A DNA stretch of 64,000 bases from contig JACBWW010000017.1 of assembly GCA_020086605.1 (NCBI GenBank), positions 402,271-466,270 on the forward strand, read 5' to 3'. The notes under the pieces were generated by a model. The model was not told where the DNA came from, searched no databases, and saw nothing but the letters and a program-made list of their open reading frames with translations. The position numbers and the translations under genes were made by a program. This DNA comes from Lanius collurio. Taxonomy: Eukaryota > Chordata > Aves > Passeriformes > Laniidae. Positions 11,688-25,658 of this stretch are shown here, piece after piece (positions within the stretch are counted from its first letter, which is position 1; each line of letters begins with the position of its first letter).

Positions 11688-14600
11688 AAATGAAGTCTGG
11701 CAAGGCAATTGCAATTCCTAGAATAGAAATGTTTGAGGAATTTTATATGTTTGATAAACATCTTAAAAAGAATAAGTGAATGTTAGCTCTGAAAGGGAAC
11801 CCATAAAGAGTTCAGGGAAGTGGACAATGTTGGCCAAACAGTGGGGGCAGATTCACCTCCATGCAGATCTGCAAGGATTACCCCTGGGAATGATCTCCAC
11901 AGGCAGCTTCTCACAGTCCCTCTAATCCAACTGCCAGCTCATATTGCTGCTTTGTTAAGAGAGAACATAAAAAAAGGGTGAGTTGAACTCAAAAAGTACT
12001 CCTGAATTTTTAGGGGAGTTGAGTACCAGGAGAGTGCAGCTCCTCTGGAAACTGTGAGGCTTGGCTCTTGTGCAGGAGGAGGAGCAGTGCTGAGGTTTTC
12101 AGCCTCTCTTTGCCATCTGCAATCATCCATACAGGAATTTTAGTTACCAAGGTAAGCAAGCCTGGCCTGTCTCATACTTCTTTCAGATCATTGTGGTTCT
12201 GTTGACTTGCCTTTCAAGCACTGTGAAAGAAAAATTGCTGTATTAATAAGGAAACATTTTATTCTCTGTAATCACACAAAGAATATTTTAGAGTAACACA
12301 GGGTAAGACAAAGAGCAGTAGTGTAGCTGAAAGTCAGACTTGAACATTCAGTAGAAAAATGAGTTTGGGGATGCATAGAATTTCTGTTTAGGCAAGTTCA
12401 AACTAATTTTATGAATCGTTCACCCAGCTCAACTTTCTTTTTCTATCTCATTTTCCTTTTACCAGCTAAAAACAAATATAGAAAACATCGGTAGACCTTG
12501 AAAAACACTTTAAAATTGAGCACAGGGTTCTTCTTTTTTTCAGTATTTCTCAGCTAAATTGAAACACCACTATATTTTTAAGATGACAGCTTTCAAGAAG
12601 ATATGATATCAAGTTTAACTTTAAAAAAAGACTGGTTTAGTTCACAAATTACATTAAATGAAGAATTTATGAAATTATATACTCCAGAATATGTTGCAAT
12701 AAACTATTAAAAGACACCTACAAAAATGAAATGCAGCATACCAAATTATTTAAAGCTCTGCATGTGTGTTGCTTTGTCTTTTCAAGTTGTTAATTATTAA
12801 GATATAAACTAGAAAGAACCTAGACCCAAAGGCATTCATAATGATGTTAGATTGAAATGTATGTTATTGCATTTGTGAGCACTCATTTCCTTTTTTTTTT
12901 TTTTTTCTTACTTTTGGGTATGAATTGACATTTCCATTCCCCAAAAACAGAAGTTTCAAACAAATTCCTTAGTCCATAGCAGTAGCCAAGCAGCTCTGTG
13001 CCAGCACTGTCAGATCTGACCATGGCCTTTTGTACAGGAGATTCTGAGTTAGAAAATAGATAGAATTAATTGGCCCCAAAATTCAGAGGTGGGGGTAGCT
13101 GGCAGTTTGGTCAGACCTACTGATACCTCCTCACATCATCATGATACCTTCTGAACCTCATCACAGCTGCTGGGGTGCTTAGAAACAAAGTTCACCTTCT
13201 TAAATGAGAAATGTGTACCCTCCCCAGGGGCTGTGGAGTTTCTGGGCAGGGTCTGAAACTGTGCCTGTCCTGCCTAAGGCACAAGGCAGTCTGTCTTTAT
13301 GTGCTGTCAGCACAAGAGCTTCATCTTTATGTCTTCTGTGTCCCTGCTTATCCTGTCTGCAGCACATAGGAAAAACAGATTTGCCAAACTCACCTTGTGC
13401 AGTGTTTCTGTTTAGTTCTGATCTTGGCATGAAAAATCCTCTTTTTTTCTGAACTCCATAAAATTTGAAGATTTGCTTAGGTTGATTTTGTTCTTTTCAA
13501 AAACTGCTGAAATCCAGCCTTTCTTCCTGTCTGAATGAGGGCTGAGGACATTCACTTTAACTGAAAATTGTTTGCTAGTTACTGTTTTAACCAGATAGAA
13601 ACATAAGTTTTAGCCATAAATTCTTGCAGAGTGTTGCTAGAAGTTACTGTCTAAGCATAAAGCATCACAATTTCATTTCACTTCCAGGAACTTTTGCATT
13701 TGCTCTTTCCAGAGCAATTCAGTGAAAAATGTGACAGTATCATGAGCACTGAGAGGCAGAGTTCTGATAATTCAAGATGCAAATTTTTTCTGCTAAAATT
13801 TACTAAAGTATGGCTTTGATTGATGTCACGACTGAAAACTGCCATGACTGATGGCATTTTGATGGTGCCTGTGAAATGGAACGACCTGAAGGCTTCAGAT
13901 CATCCATCATGTGCTGATGCTTACTTTGCTGCAAGGGTTCCCCTTCCTAAAAAGTAGTTTGCCTGGATGGGTTACAGTTGGAGCACCAGCATTCTCCATG
14001 CCATCACGACTCGTAGCTAATTGAAGAAACTCAGCACTGCCAGGTCTGATGCCCTACACAAGTTCTAAGTTTATTTTAGAGCTTGTAAAGAAAGAGAAAA
14101 TGTCGACACACAGGGGTTACAGACAGGTCCCCTGTTTTCTCAAAAATCTGCTCCAGTGGAGATCACTCTGGCATTTAGAATTTACCCGTGGTTTAGTCAT
14201 GGCAGGATTCTTTTCTGGGCTCAGTGTTGGTATTAGGCATTGGACCTAAAAGTTAGAACTTTCTTTTCTCCAACTGAAGTTCACCTGTAATTAGGGTATT
14301 TTTTTTTACTGAGGAGTAAGGTGCTGTTAAGGAAACATCAGTGATGCTCCACTAGGGATTTTGCTGCTCATATTGATACACATGTAAGGGCTTAGATGAC
14401 TGTGCTGATAGCCACAAGATAAGCAGGTAAAATGAGAGTGCATAGATAAGATAATGTATTTTATACTGTTATTCTGCTGTTCTCTGTGTGTGGTATGTTG
14501 TGCAGTGCTATTTAATTTATACTTCCTATGCACAAGACTGATAGATTCTGCTTATAAATAGCCAAGTACACAGACAGAGCCAGTCTTACATTAAGAAAAA

Positions 14601-17600
14601 AAAGTCAAAACACCCTGCTGGCCTTTTCAGTGCATTTTCCTGACTAGATTATTGTGTGGTGCCTGACTGTATACCCAGTTTACCTGTTCATATCCCTGGG
14701 ATGGGAGAACTCAACTCTGAAGGTGCAGAGGGTGCCCAAAGAGGTAACAGCTGCAGAGTGGGGGGGTTACTCCCTCCCACATCACTCTTAGTCTAAAGTA
14801 GAGACTAAGCTTAGACCTGTGCCCTTAGTCTGGGACGTGTGGTGGCAGCTGTGGGAGGCAGGAACTTGGGGATGAGTGTGAGGGGGATGTGATGAGGGGT
14901 GGGAGGGGGAAGAAATAGGGAGCCAAGCCTTGGACTGAAGGCTCAAGCACAACCCAAAGTGATACAGGTTGGGACAGAGGAGAGGACACTTGACAGCATG
15001 AAAGGAGAAGGCAAATTTGCATTTTTAGGACCCAGCTAGGTCCAAAATGTCTAAAGCCTAGCCTAAAGGCAATTTTCAAATGTTAGCTTCTTTTTAAAAC
15101 TGTATGTGTGATATTCCAGTTCTGTAATACTAGATGTCACCTGGGGGAAAGTTAAGATCACATGTTAAATTTTCATGCTGTCATAACTTGACTGTTATTC
15201 AAGAAATATTTTTACCAAGGGGATTTGTATTTGCTTGTGTGACTCAACATGCCAGCTGACTGAAGTTACTTCAGTCACATCCTTTTCTCTAACACTGACT
15301 AGATGCATGATGCTCACTCTTTTGTGTACCATGTATGCTAAGAAAAAATATTTCTCCTTAATAAAAATATCCACTCTTGCCAAAAATAATTTTTAAAATC
15401 AGTGCTGTATAAACTCAACAAGTACAACATATCACTTGATCAGAACATGTTTCTGCTTCATGCTCTCAAAGAAAACTTCCCATCAGGGTCCACCCCTTGT
15501 AACATGACTGCAGATAGGATAAAGAGCCTGAGACACCTTTAATAAATGATTAATTTAACTTGAAAGAAAAATGCCTCTGCCCTACCTTGCAAATGTAGAT
15601 GTGCCAAAGGTGTATAGGATCAATCTCCCCATGGTATTGCCCCATTCTCCATTCAGAGCCATCTTTAGCCCAGCAGTTTGGTGACACTCTCCATGTAGCC
15701 CTGTAACAGCCCTGTATTGCCATTGCTATAGACCATAGCTCTGTATTGTGTTTTTAAGGCCTCAGGACTGAGACTTGATAGATTTACCCTGTTTGAACTT
15801 CTGTTGACTTGCCTGCAGCTTTTATTTCCCTGGTTTATCTGTGATAGCAGATTCCTTAATTGAACAGGTACCTGTGACTGTTTTTTTTTTAATTTCTCTT
15901 TGTGTGGTACAACCTACAGCCTTATACAGATATCAGTAACAAGCAGTTATGGTAGAAGTGTAGGATAAGAAGTAGCAGTTGTATAGCAGTGTAGAGTAAG
16001 ATATTTATGGTTCTAACAGAGCAATGTCATACAGAAAAAGGCAGACTTGGAACGATAGCAGATGCCTTGAGAGATGAAAACAGGGTGGGCACAGAGACAT
16101 CCAGGCTGGGGGTGATAACAGGGCACAGGTGAACACTGGGGCCCCTATGGCTATGGCCAGCTCAGAAGTGGGCAGTTAAAAGAAATGCAGACATGGAGAT
16201 GGAACAAAAATGTGTTTGGGGGTAACTCAGACAGCACAGAAGTAGTATCGAACATATGCAAAAGTCATCTTGTAAGAAAACTTGGATGTGTGGAGCTGCA
16301 GACCTGTGAAAAATGAGCAGTGATTCAAAAACACGTTAGCAGCATTTAAAAATAACCTGAGTGCATTCTGGAGTGAAGAGTAAGAAACTACATGGATATC
16401 ATGCTAGTCTTAGTGCATGGAGTCTAACAAAAGTTGTGTGTCACAGCAAGGTGGAAATACATTACATTGTTTTGCTCGTAGTCCTTGTTGAGCAATCCAG
16501 GCATATTCTGCTCTTAACATTAAAAACATAAATACCAAGAAGCTGGTTTGATTGCAGGTGATCTAATGCTCTGTTCTGCTTCAATGTTGCACTAGCTGGG
16601 AATAAAGTCAGGTGAAACAAATGTTTGTTCAGAATTAATGAACAAAAATGTACCCTACCTTGGCATAAGACAACTAAACCTTAATGACAAATATTTGCGT
16701 ATTTTTGTTCCTAGCACACCATCATGTATCGACCATGGCTTTAAATCCCAGTGTTAGTCTTCATTATGCATGAAATGACACAGTTCTGTTGATATAAATC
16801 TCTTACCTTTAATAAGGCAACAGAAATGAGAAATTTGACATAACTGCATAGTTTTAAGTCAGAACGGGATTTCTAGCATCTGAGCTGTGTTTGTCAACAC
16901 ATTTCAGGATGTGAAAGAGCAGAAGAGGCTATTAGTTTTTGTTCTGGACATTGAATTGGTACAGATGTGACATGCTCCTGATGTAGTTCAGTATCTGCTG
17001 TCTCTGAAATCTCCCCCCATGTGGGTCTGCACACAGCTGGGCAGGCAATGTGGCTTGAGCTGAACCGTGCACTAATCAGGCTTTCAAATGAAGATGGAGC
17101 ATAATTAAAGTCAGTGTAAAATAACCCACAAGGCAGTAACACATTTCAACAAGCCATAGCTCTTTTGACATTTATATCATAAAAAAACATATTTTCTCCT
17201 CAGGGGTGCAAACCCCTAAGATGTTTGATCTGACATAGCTGGGGAGGCTCGTGACCTCCAAAAAGATGTGCCATGCCTTGCAGAATTCAGCTCTAAGGCA
17301 TGGAAACATGTTCATGTTTCTGTTTCGCTGCCACAGACAGCAGCCTGGCTCGGGGCCTCTGCTCACATGCAGAGAACAGCAGCAGAAAATAATAATTCTG
17401 TTCTGCAGAGGCAGCAGTGCTTTGAATGTCACCTCACACATCAGCTACTTTTTTGCCTCTCATGCATGGAAGTACTTACGCTTCCCAGAGTGGTAGATGT
17501 TTTTATGCCAGCTCTGTGAACTCATCTGTTTGAACCAAATGAGCTTTCAGGTGGTAAAGGTGTCTAAACAGTAGACAATAAAGGCCACCCAAGAGTTGCC

Positions 17601-19916
17601 AGACCTCAAGTGGGACATTTCTCCAGCTTGGGCAGGAACAGATCAAAAATTATCCAATTCAGGGCTTCTCTTTCCTCCATGAATGCATAGTAATGGGATT
17701 CCTGCTGTCCCAGAGGAAAAAGGCTGGTTTGGGATAATTAGTGAACTGATGCAGATGTTTCAAAGGGTTACATCATGCTCCTCTTCCACCAGATCTGTGT
17801 GGTCACTGTGACTGAGAGAGTAAAAAAAAAAAAAAGTTTCATTTGATTTAGAGTGGCTGCTGGGGCAGAAGTTACACTGCTGCTTGCATAAATTCACTCA
17901 CAATTATTTCTCCAAAATGAGAGTAATATAGTGGGTCTAGAAAAATACTTGTGGTCAGGACAAAAGAAGTAGGTGTGCTGCACTAATACAGCTTTACAGC
18001 TGCTGGCACTGGTCTGGGGGGTTTGGAGGATAAGTGGGAATTCATGAGCAAAATCCCTTCTGGGAGAGGCAGTGCCATCTGCCAAGGTCTGTATGAACTT
18101 TTGTGGGGTGCAAACTGTGAGCTGGGTGGGGATGGAGTATTCAAAAGAAGCCCCTAAACAGACAGCAGAGGCACTCAGTCCCTTGGCACCTGAAGTGTTC
18201 AGGGTGCCAGGAGGCTCCATAATTTTCTCACTATCCCAGAGTGATCTGCCACTTCTTAAACCATTTTCCCGTCTCATCATCATGTAAATGAATATGGCAT
18301 ATTTCTCTGAGAGGTTATTAGACTGCCAAGGCAGGTATTTTTGGTTTGATTAGAGTAAGTACATGTGCATGGACTTCAGATTCCAGAATATTTTCCATTT
18401 TGTTTACAGAAGATACATACAAAAAAACTGATGGACCATAATCAGGAGTGAATCAGAATGAGTGAGAAGCCTCTCAATATATAAAGCAGCATGTTCTCCA
18501 GGGTTGTTATAAAAAGGAAATAACTTGGGAATAATGCTAATCTGTCCGTATTTCTGTATACTTTTCTTCTCAGGGGTTCATAAATCTCTGATGAAAAAGC
18601 AGTTGTCTCAGAGTGAAAGAACAGTGGAAAAAATGTGATGTAAAATTATTTAGGAATCGGTTTTAATTTGAAATTTTTTTTTGGTGTTTTCCACTGTTGC
18701 TTTGTTCATCTTCAACAAAAAAAGACAAATAGTTTTATAAAGCAACCCCGAGGAGGTAAAAAGCTCTAATTTGAGCTCAGCTGTTCAAATTTAGGCTCCT
18801 CTGAGCTGTGCATTTTCCCTCCCAGTGTCGTGCTGGGAGGCAGCAGGAGGGAAGGCTTGGAAGGAAGGGTCGTCTTGGCTGCCTCTGCTGCTCGTGGGTC
18901 AGGGCCCTTCGCTTGTACCTGAGCTCTGAGCATTTGGTTTCTGCTGGGAAAATGCTCTCAACATCTGTACTGCTGCTGATGGGCGTCTGTGAGAGTGGTG
19001 ATGGTGTGCTGTTCACAGCCAAGCTGGGCTGCAGCCCTCCAGAGGGGCATCCTCCTACCTGCCCTGCTGGTGGGACACATCTGGGTGGTTCAGCCCTCTC
19101 TGCAGGAGCACACCGAAGACTTGTGTGGGTGGTGTGAAAATGTAAAATAGCAGTTGGAGCAAAGGAAGAAGAAGAAGGATGGGAACGGTGTCACCCTGAT
19201 TTTTAGAAATCTTTTAGCCTTCTGATGTTTTCATTCTAGTTGCAAACTTTCCCACACACTTTCTGTAAACAACTCAGTTGTTTTGCATTCCTTCGTAGAG
19301 GTGGAGAAAGTTGATGGATTGGTAACTTGTCCAGTGTCATTGGAGAGGTGGCCCTTTCACCCTCCAATCCACTGTCACTTTTGTACAACTATAAGTAGTG
19401 GAGTCAGAAAATAAATCTCTTCCTTTTTCTCACCTTCAGCTGTGGCGTTCACGCGTGTGTGCTCTCGTGTCCTACAGTGACAAAACGGGGCATTCAGGGT
19501 TTAGTTTCAAAGCATAATGCTGTTATAGGGTACTGAATATAGGGTGTTAAGGAGATAGATGGTACAGATGTCAGAACTGCATGTTCAACATATCCTGAAC
19601 TAAAGGGGCACAACTGGAAAAGACATGGCTCGGTGGTGTGCACCTTTAGACACCAAAATGCCTTTTAAAAATCTGGCCTTTGGTTTTTTGCATTTACATT
19701 GTAAAACTTGGACACCTCTAAACTTCTAAGAATTTTAGCCTTCATATTCTTTGCCTACCTATGCTTTGCTGGTATTTTATCATTGGTATAATTAAACAAC
19801 AGGAAAATGGCAAGTAATTCTCTAATTGGAGTGTTATGATTTGATATTTTCTGAAGTAATTTTTAAGAATTATAAAACTGCACTGGCCTTCATGGTCTGC
19901 AGTTCATCAAGAGCAC
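11688..19916. other. Noncoding unique DNA, no gene recognised
   Basis: No interspersed repeat or exon is recognised. The region holds a poly-T run near 12892-12907, a 21-bp near-palindrome at 15257-15277, an A-run near 17822-17835 and, at 18780-19130, a patch of higher GC in which both strands have open frames of 80-110 codons. The two-strand openness and the lack of any recognisable domain point to composition rather than coding. Confidence 0.6.
15257..15277. repeat. Inverted repeat, 10-bp arms around one base
   Basis: TGACTGAAGT is followed by one T and then its exact complement ACTTCAGTCA. The half site TGACT resembles an AP-1 half site, but nothing else supports a regulatory role. Chance is possible. 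Confidence 0.5.
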
Positions 19917-20235
19917 TGAAATAACAGGTAATGTTAATTAATTCAATCAGATGCTTATTAGTGTGTTTTACAGGTAATTGCAGTGGGTTTGACTTTATTA
20001 AAATAAAAATGGATGTATTTTTATTGTGACACGAGAAAGTACGATAAATTAATGGTTATGTTTCTTGGCTCATTAAAGAGGTAGCAACTTGATATTCCAT
20101 TGTTCCTGCTGATTATTTCTGCATTGAGAACATGTATCACTGTTCCTTTGAAGGAGTAATGACAGATAATAATTTATTATAAAGATACCACCAGAAAGCC
20201 TTAGCCAATGGAGGGAGTGAAACAGTTCCAGAATG
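19917..20235. promoter_or_regulatory. Possible conserved noncoding block
   Basis: AT-rich, non-repetitive sequence with closely spaced TAAT/ATTA cores (GTAATGTTAATTAATT at 19928-19943, later TTAATGG and ATAATAATTTATTATAAAG). It has no microsatellite character. This texture is common in vertebrate developmental enhancers. The call is an inference from composition and motif density only, and conservation in other birds has not been tested. Confidence 0.2.
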
Positions 20236-23200
20236 GACAAAAGAAATAAACTATTCTATATAAATTGCTGTGTGTTATAAAACTACTTCTGGTAGCTGAA
20301 TATCTGCTCAATACCACAAACAGATGCTTATAAATCTTTTCAATACTTAACGAAAAGTCAGCATGTTTTCACCTGATGTTTAACTGCATCTGACAATAAT
20401 GTTCGAACACTGTACAAAAAATCTATTGTTGTCTTACAAGCATATTTAGAACACTGACAAGAACAAGATTCAGTGGAACATTTGCACTATCCAAAATGAA
20501 CAGTCTATAGTTCAGCAGAAACTAAGAGAAATCCCACCAGAAAGAAAATTTCTACTTCAAATCTAACTATATTTGCTTGCTTTTCCTGTGATCAAGTTTA
20601 ATCCAATATGTAAGGAAGGTGTTGCATTTGTGGAGGTGTCTTTGGAAAATTGCAGTTCTATTTCTAATGGAAAACAAGGTTTGTCTCACAGTGGGCAGTT
20701 CCTGGATATTGCTTTATTAACTGAATTTTACTTTATGCACTATATTAATTCCATAAGTTCATCAATCTTTCCTGCACATTTGTGTTGCTGTGGGAACTCT
20801 GAGAAGATGTGGAGGGAAGGACTGCTGCTGGTTGTCATGTGGGGCTATGGTGGGACAGTATTTGGCTTTAATAAAAAGGAAATCATTCCAGAGATTCTTA
20901 GAGAATACTCCAGGATTCATACCTCATAAGCTGAATAACATAAAAATAATCAGACATCACAAGTGTGGAACAAAAGATTCCCAAGGGTTGTTGCATTGGT
21001 TTAACTACTGTATCTGTAATTATATCACTGAGTTGGCAGATTAGGCTAAACAACAGTTCTGAACCAACAGACAGTCTGTGTTAGCTGTCCCAGGATCCCT
21101 TCAGTGCTGGTGTGAACACAGAAGTGGGGAAGTTGAACATCAGAGGCCACATTCTGTGAGAGAAGGTGCCCTCTTCAAAGCACTGAAGGGATGTGCCCCG
21201 CAGGGTAAGAGGTGAAGGCATCACCCCCTGCTTGCTGTGGGAAGTGGTCCCCTTCCAAAGCCATCCCACCAGGCACATTGTGTGTTCCCCTAAGGACCCA
21301 CTCCCTGAAGTCTTGGTTTCAAGGGCCCTAATTTGGTTGTAAAAGAAGGATTGCCTCGTTCTCTGGTTTGGTAGCAGATGGTCACAGTGCCTGTCGTGGG
21401 GAGGTTACCAGCACCTGCTCCCTTCTGCTCTGGCAAAGGGGTTGGGAGCCCCTTGAAAGGGCAGGAGTGAACAGTTTTCTTAAATTGGAGGTAATTCAGA
21501 TAAAAATTCACCATCAGGGCCCTGAATACACAGCAGTGGCAGTGGTCAGGTTTGATACCTAAAGGCATCTAAACATGCAGAGCTGCTTTAGATCCAGCCT
21601 TCTAGAAAACCTCCTTTGCTGCATCAGCTCTCAAATTTATTTTTCATTAAGGTCCCTCTTAATGCCCAGATTTTCAAGTTCTTGTACATTAATTTGAGCT
21701 CCTCAGGCTTCAAAATATGTGAGCAATTTTGGATGTGTCCTGAATATCACCAGCTCTTACTAAATTAGTTAGAGCCAAAGTCACTTATTTTGCAGGCAGA
21801 GTTTAGTTTTATGTCAGGATGTTGTATCCAGGCTTTCAAAATAATGTCTGGATTAACAGCATCAGGTTCACCTGCTTTCATTTTTCCCTTCCAGCACAGG
21901 TTCCTTGAATATGTATTTGTCGTGATTACAGAAAGTTGAGCAATATAGCATGTTTTCTATCTTGGAAAGTCTTGACACTTCTAATGCAAAAGTAGTTGGG
22001 AAAATAATGGCTATCTAAAAAGCCTGATAAACTATGAAATGTCAGACAGCCTTTCATTTCTTCTTTTTTTTTAATATAGGTCTGTGATGAAATACTTAAA
22101 TCATTATAAAATCATTGTTTTAGAGCATCGTATGACATGAGTGGCCAGAAATATCTTGATATCTACATGCAACAGATAAATTACCTATCAAGGCCATTTT
22201 CTGGAACTGATGTATAAAATTTCATTAAGGACTTCCTACAGATACATAACAAAATATCTTTGTTATAGACTAAAATAATTGCATCCAAAGAGATAACTAT
22301 CACACCTTCCCAATAGTTTTGTCTCTCATCTTTACCAATTACAGTGCAGTAGTGGGCATAATCCTGGCAATTTAAAGCAAGGAGAAGTTTTGCTGAAATC
22401 ATGGCTTTCACAGCATAATTGCCATCTCTAATTGCATAAATGCAGCCTGTATTCTTGCACAGTTCACCTAGGCAAGCATACCAACCAATGCATTTAGTTC
22501 TTAGTCACACAGCTGACATTTTCCAAGACATTTTTGGTCAAAGTGTCCCTTTCCACAACAGTTTTGACACAATGGGATCCTGATTACAGCTGCGATTACT
22601 GGCTGCTGTTGTAATGCAGAGTAGTTAATGACCTCACCTCCTGAAAGGACAAATGAAAAACTATCAGATAAAATAAATTAAAGGTGAAGAAGGGGTCTGA
22701 ATTTGCTTGGAGGGTCATCATCTTTGGAGGGATATTTTCTTTTCTTTATTGTCAGTCTCTGTTGGTTTTGCCTGTACTACCTGTACAGTCTCATTTGACT
22801 TGGTGCTTTTCCTTTTGAAATCAATAATCAGTCAAATTATGTGGCACTTAGCCTTAGCCCAACACATTTTTCTCTGTTCAGAACTAGTAAATATTATTCA
22901 AAACAATTTCTCCTTTTTCCTTGGCACATCATTCACTGAAAATTATTCATATATATGCATCTCTGTGCATGAGGAAACAAACATATTTACATGTTCTTGG
23001 GTTGTTCTACCGCATAAGTTAGATTGCCATATGTACACACGAGAAAAAAAAATGAAAGATTAGCTTTGAGTTGAGCAAAAGACCAAGGATTCTGAATGAC
23101 TGTTTTTTGGAAATGGGGCTTGTCAGATTCATAGTCATGATAATTACTCTGTTGTTCAGTGTTCTAATTAATATTAGTTCGAAATTGTGACATTCAGGGG

Positions 23201-24748
23201 GATTGCTTATGTAAATAAACTCTGTCAGCATCTAGTGACCAAGAGATCCATGCTCCAGCACTTAAAATTTAAATTCTCCAGATACAGAATAATTCATAAA
23301 TTTAAAAGAAAAAGAATAAAAAGCCTTAAAATTGAATATTTAGCCTGTTCTGCCTGCAGAGGTGTCTTGCTGAGTAGCTCATTTGAAACACAGCATATTA
23401 CAGCACCCAGTCACAGCTTTTTACTTCTGTAACATTTTCCTTGAGGAGGTTTCACAGTATTTTGCAAACGTAAGAAAAGTTCTCCCTGTTACCAGAGGCA
23501 GACAAGTGTCAAATCTATGGTACTAATTATGAAATCAATGTTTCATTTACATTTTTAGTCCCATTAGAAAGCAGAGTTGAAAGACACTTTCAAGCACTAC
23601 ACCTGCCTGTTGGTGACACTGACAAATAGAGGTTTTACAGTTGAATCATAATCTTTAAAAATGTTTTCCCATCTTCATTGTTCCTCAGGGAAGAGCTTAC
23701 GTGAACAAGAGAAATACTAATACCAGGAGTGAGCAAGGGAATACAGACTACATGCAAACTGCTGTCTAATGCACTATTAAATGAGCTGAAAAGATGGGTG
23801 GAAAAATGTTTTCTGTAATTTTTCTCATTACAAGTTTTAAGGAATTCATTAATAGAGAGAGACAAAGTTCTTATTCAGGGTAACATGATTTTTCTTGTGC
23901 TCTCTGAACCACCTCTTTGGTGGTTTGGTAGGTATTTCCCACAGGGTCCAGAGCAGGATCCAAACCTCTGATCTGGCAGAAGCTGTTGCTTCCTTTGAAA
24001 GGCTCTGATGTGGCTAAGGACAGCAAAGCCAGGGTCTCCTTCTGCCTCCCTCCAGAGCCATGTGCTCATGTCCTTTGGAGCCCAAGGCTCATTTGAAGCT
24101 GGCCTTTTGCAGTGTAAGTGGTGCAGGCAGCGCCGTGTGCCAGCACGGTGCCCTTAATGGATGCGCCGCAGAAAGAGAGGGACTCCATTAAACCCAAGTA
24201 CAGCCTTTTAATTCCCTTTGGTCCTGAGCACTCACTTATCGCTATCTCACAGCATCCTACATCCAAATCAAACCTGCCAGCTGCTCTGAGCTCCAGTTGT
24301 ATTTAATTTAGTTAGTTAAAGCAGCACCTCGACTTTTCCCTCCCAACCGCAGACAGGCTCCTTTCAAGCTATGCTGAGTGGGCGTTTTCGCTCCTGACAT
24401 GAAAGGGCAGCCAATTTGTAAGGGGGTAAATTAAATTTAGGACACTTAGTTCATATGAGAGGAAGGAAAATCGAGCAGGGAAGTAAGACAGGGGTATAAT
24501 ATTTATAATGTTCAACACTTGCAGAAACAGTAAAGAAATTAGATGAAAAACAGGTAGCAATTTTTGAATAAATGGTGATGTTGGACCTCTTTCCACAATA
24601 GGCAATTCTGTGTCTATTGCTAACACATAATGGATTTTATAAATTCTTCTTTCCATTCTCCAGGGAGAAGCAAAAATCATGGGTGGATTACCCCTGGAAA
24701 TCCACTAAAGCCCTAAACCTAAATATTTTACCATAAGTGTGAGTGGTC
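20236..24748. other. Noncoding unique DNA, no gene recognised
   Basis: Unique sequence with open frames up to 118 codons (20573-20929 and 22707-23063), none with recognisable similarity. A small inverted repeat (AACCACC, 5-base loop, GGTGGTT) lies at 23907-23925. A B-box-like GGTTTGATACC at about 21548-21558 has no matching A box or tRNA fold around it, so it is not called as a SINE. Confidence 0.6.
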
Positions 24749-24860
24749 TGAATTCAAATTTTTGTGCTTAAGAGTTCCCGTATGATTTTGAGCAAGTCAA
24801 TCAGTAGTTTCCACTTACAGTGTTCCACTCCTTCATCTGTGAAACAGGACTGGGTCATTT
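24749..24860 (+). mobile_element. Possible ancient MIR-like SINE fragment
   Basis: The plus strand has, in the MIR order, AATTCAAATTT, then GATTTTGAGCAAGTCAATCA (compare the family's GACCTTGGGCAAGTCACTT), then CTTCATCTGTGAAACAGG (compare CCTCATCTGTAAAATGGG). The similarity is weak but collinear over about 100 bp. MIR copies survive at low number in birds as amniote-age fossils. A profile search would be needed to be sure. Confidence 0.5.
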
Positions 24861-25658
24861 TTCTTTTACCATTTCTTGTCATCACTCAGGAACCCTCTGA
24901 AGCACAAACAGACCATGGATATGTGCAGAACCTATCGAAATTAACTCAGAGGTCTATTTCTTTTTCAGTCTGCCTGCTTGAATCCCCTTAATACCAGTCT
25001 CTATAGAGCTGTGACCCTGCAGCAGGAGGTTATAAAGGAGGATTTAACTGTGGGGAAAAGGAGGAGTGGATATGTAGATGTTAGAAGATACTGAGTGATT
25101 GTTCAGCAGGAGGGCAGGCATATGCTGCATCCCTTAGGAAAGGCAGCCAAAAGTCCTGCTGAAGTTTTACCATCTAAGATCTGTTCCCTAGAGAATGACA
25201 CATTTGCAGAGCCTAGATGAGTGCAGCTTGTACTTCTGCAGTAGAGCAAGCCTGTCTTGGCACACAAACTTTCTGCATGATGGAGACCACTGTTGTGGAG
25301 GCTTTTGCATCACCAACTTTTCTGGAAGCCCTCAAGTGAACTGCAGTAATTCAGATTCACATGTACATTCTTTGTATAGGTGCTCTCCACAAACGGGAAA
25401 TGTGTTTTCATTGGTCAGTTTGGACTGAATACTTGGGTTTTATCTTTTTGAAGACAAGTTCATTCATGTCCTTTTGCCCATCTCATGCCTTCCTGTCCTG
25501 AAGCACTGGCAGCCTCTAAAAGCAAAAGGGCAGTGGGTTCATCCTGGGCAACTTCTCCTTGTCCTGTTAGCTGAGGCTGACAGTAAGGTAAAAATATGTC
25601 TTCCAACGGGAAAAAGCAGGTGGGCTGCTTCATTTTTTTTCCTAAAGAAGGCAAAGGT
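24861..25658. other. Noncoding unique DNA
   Basis: Between the MIR-like fossil and the tRNA-derived SINE nothing is recognised. Several overlapping frames of 75-82 codons are open on both strands at 25460-25720, but they run straight into the SINE and are not genes. Confidence 0.6.

Noticed and set aside
18777..19137. GC-richer patch considered as an exon
   Set aside because: Both strands are open. No conserved residues and no credible splice-bounded exon.
19300..19350. Another MIR-like fragment on the minus strand (AACTTGTCCAGTGTCATTGG)
   Set aside because: The match is too short and lacks the neighbouring MIR blocks.
21548..21558. B-box-like GGTTTGATACC as a second tRNA-derived SINE
   Set aside because: No A box, no tRNA arms and no CR1 tail nearby.
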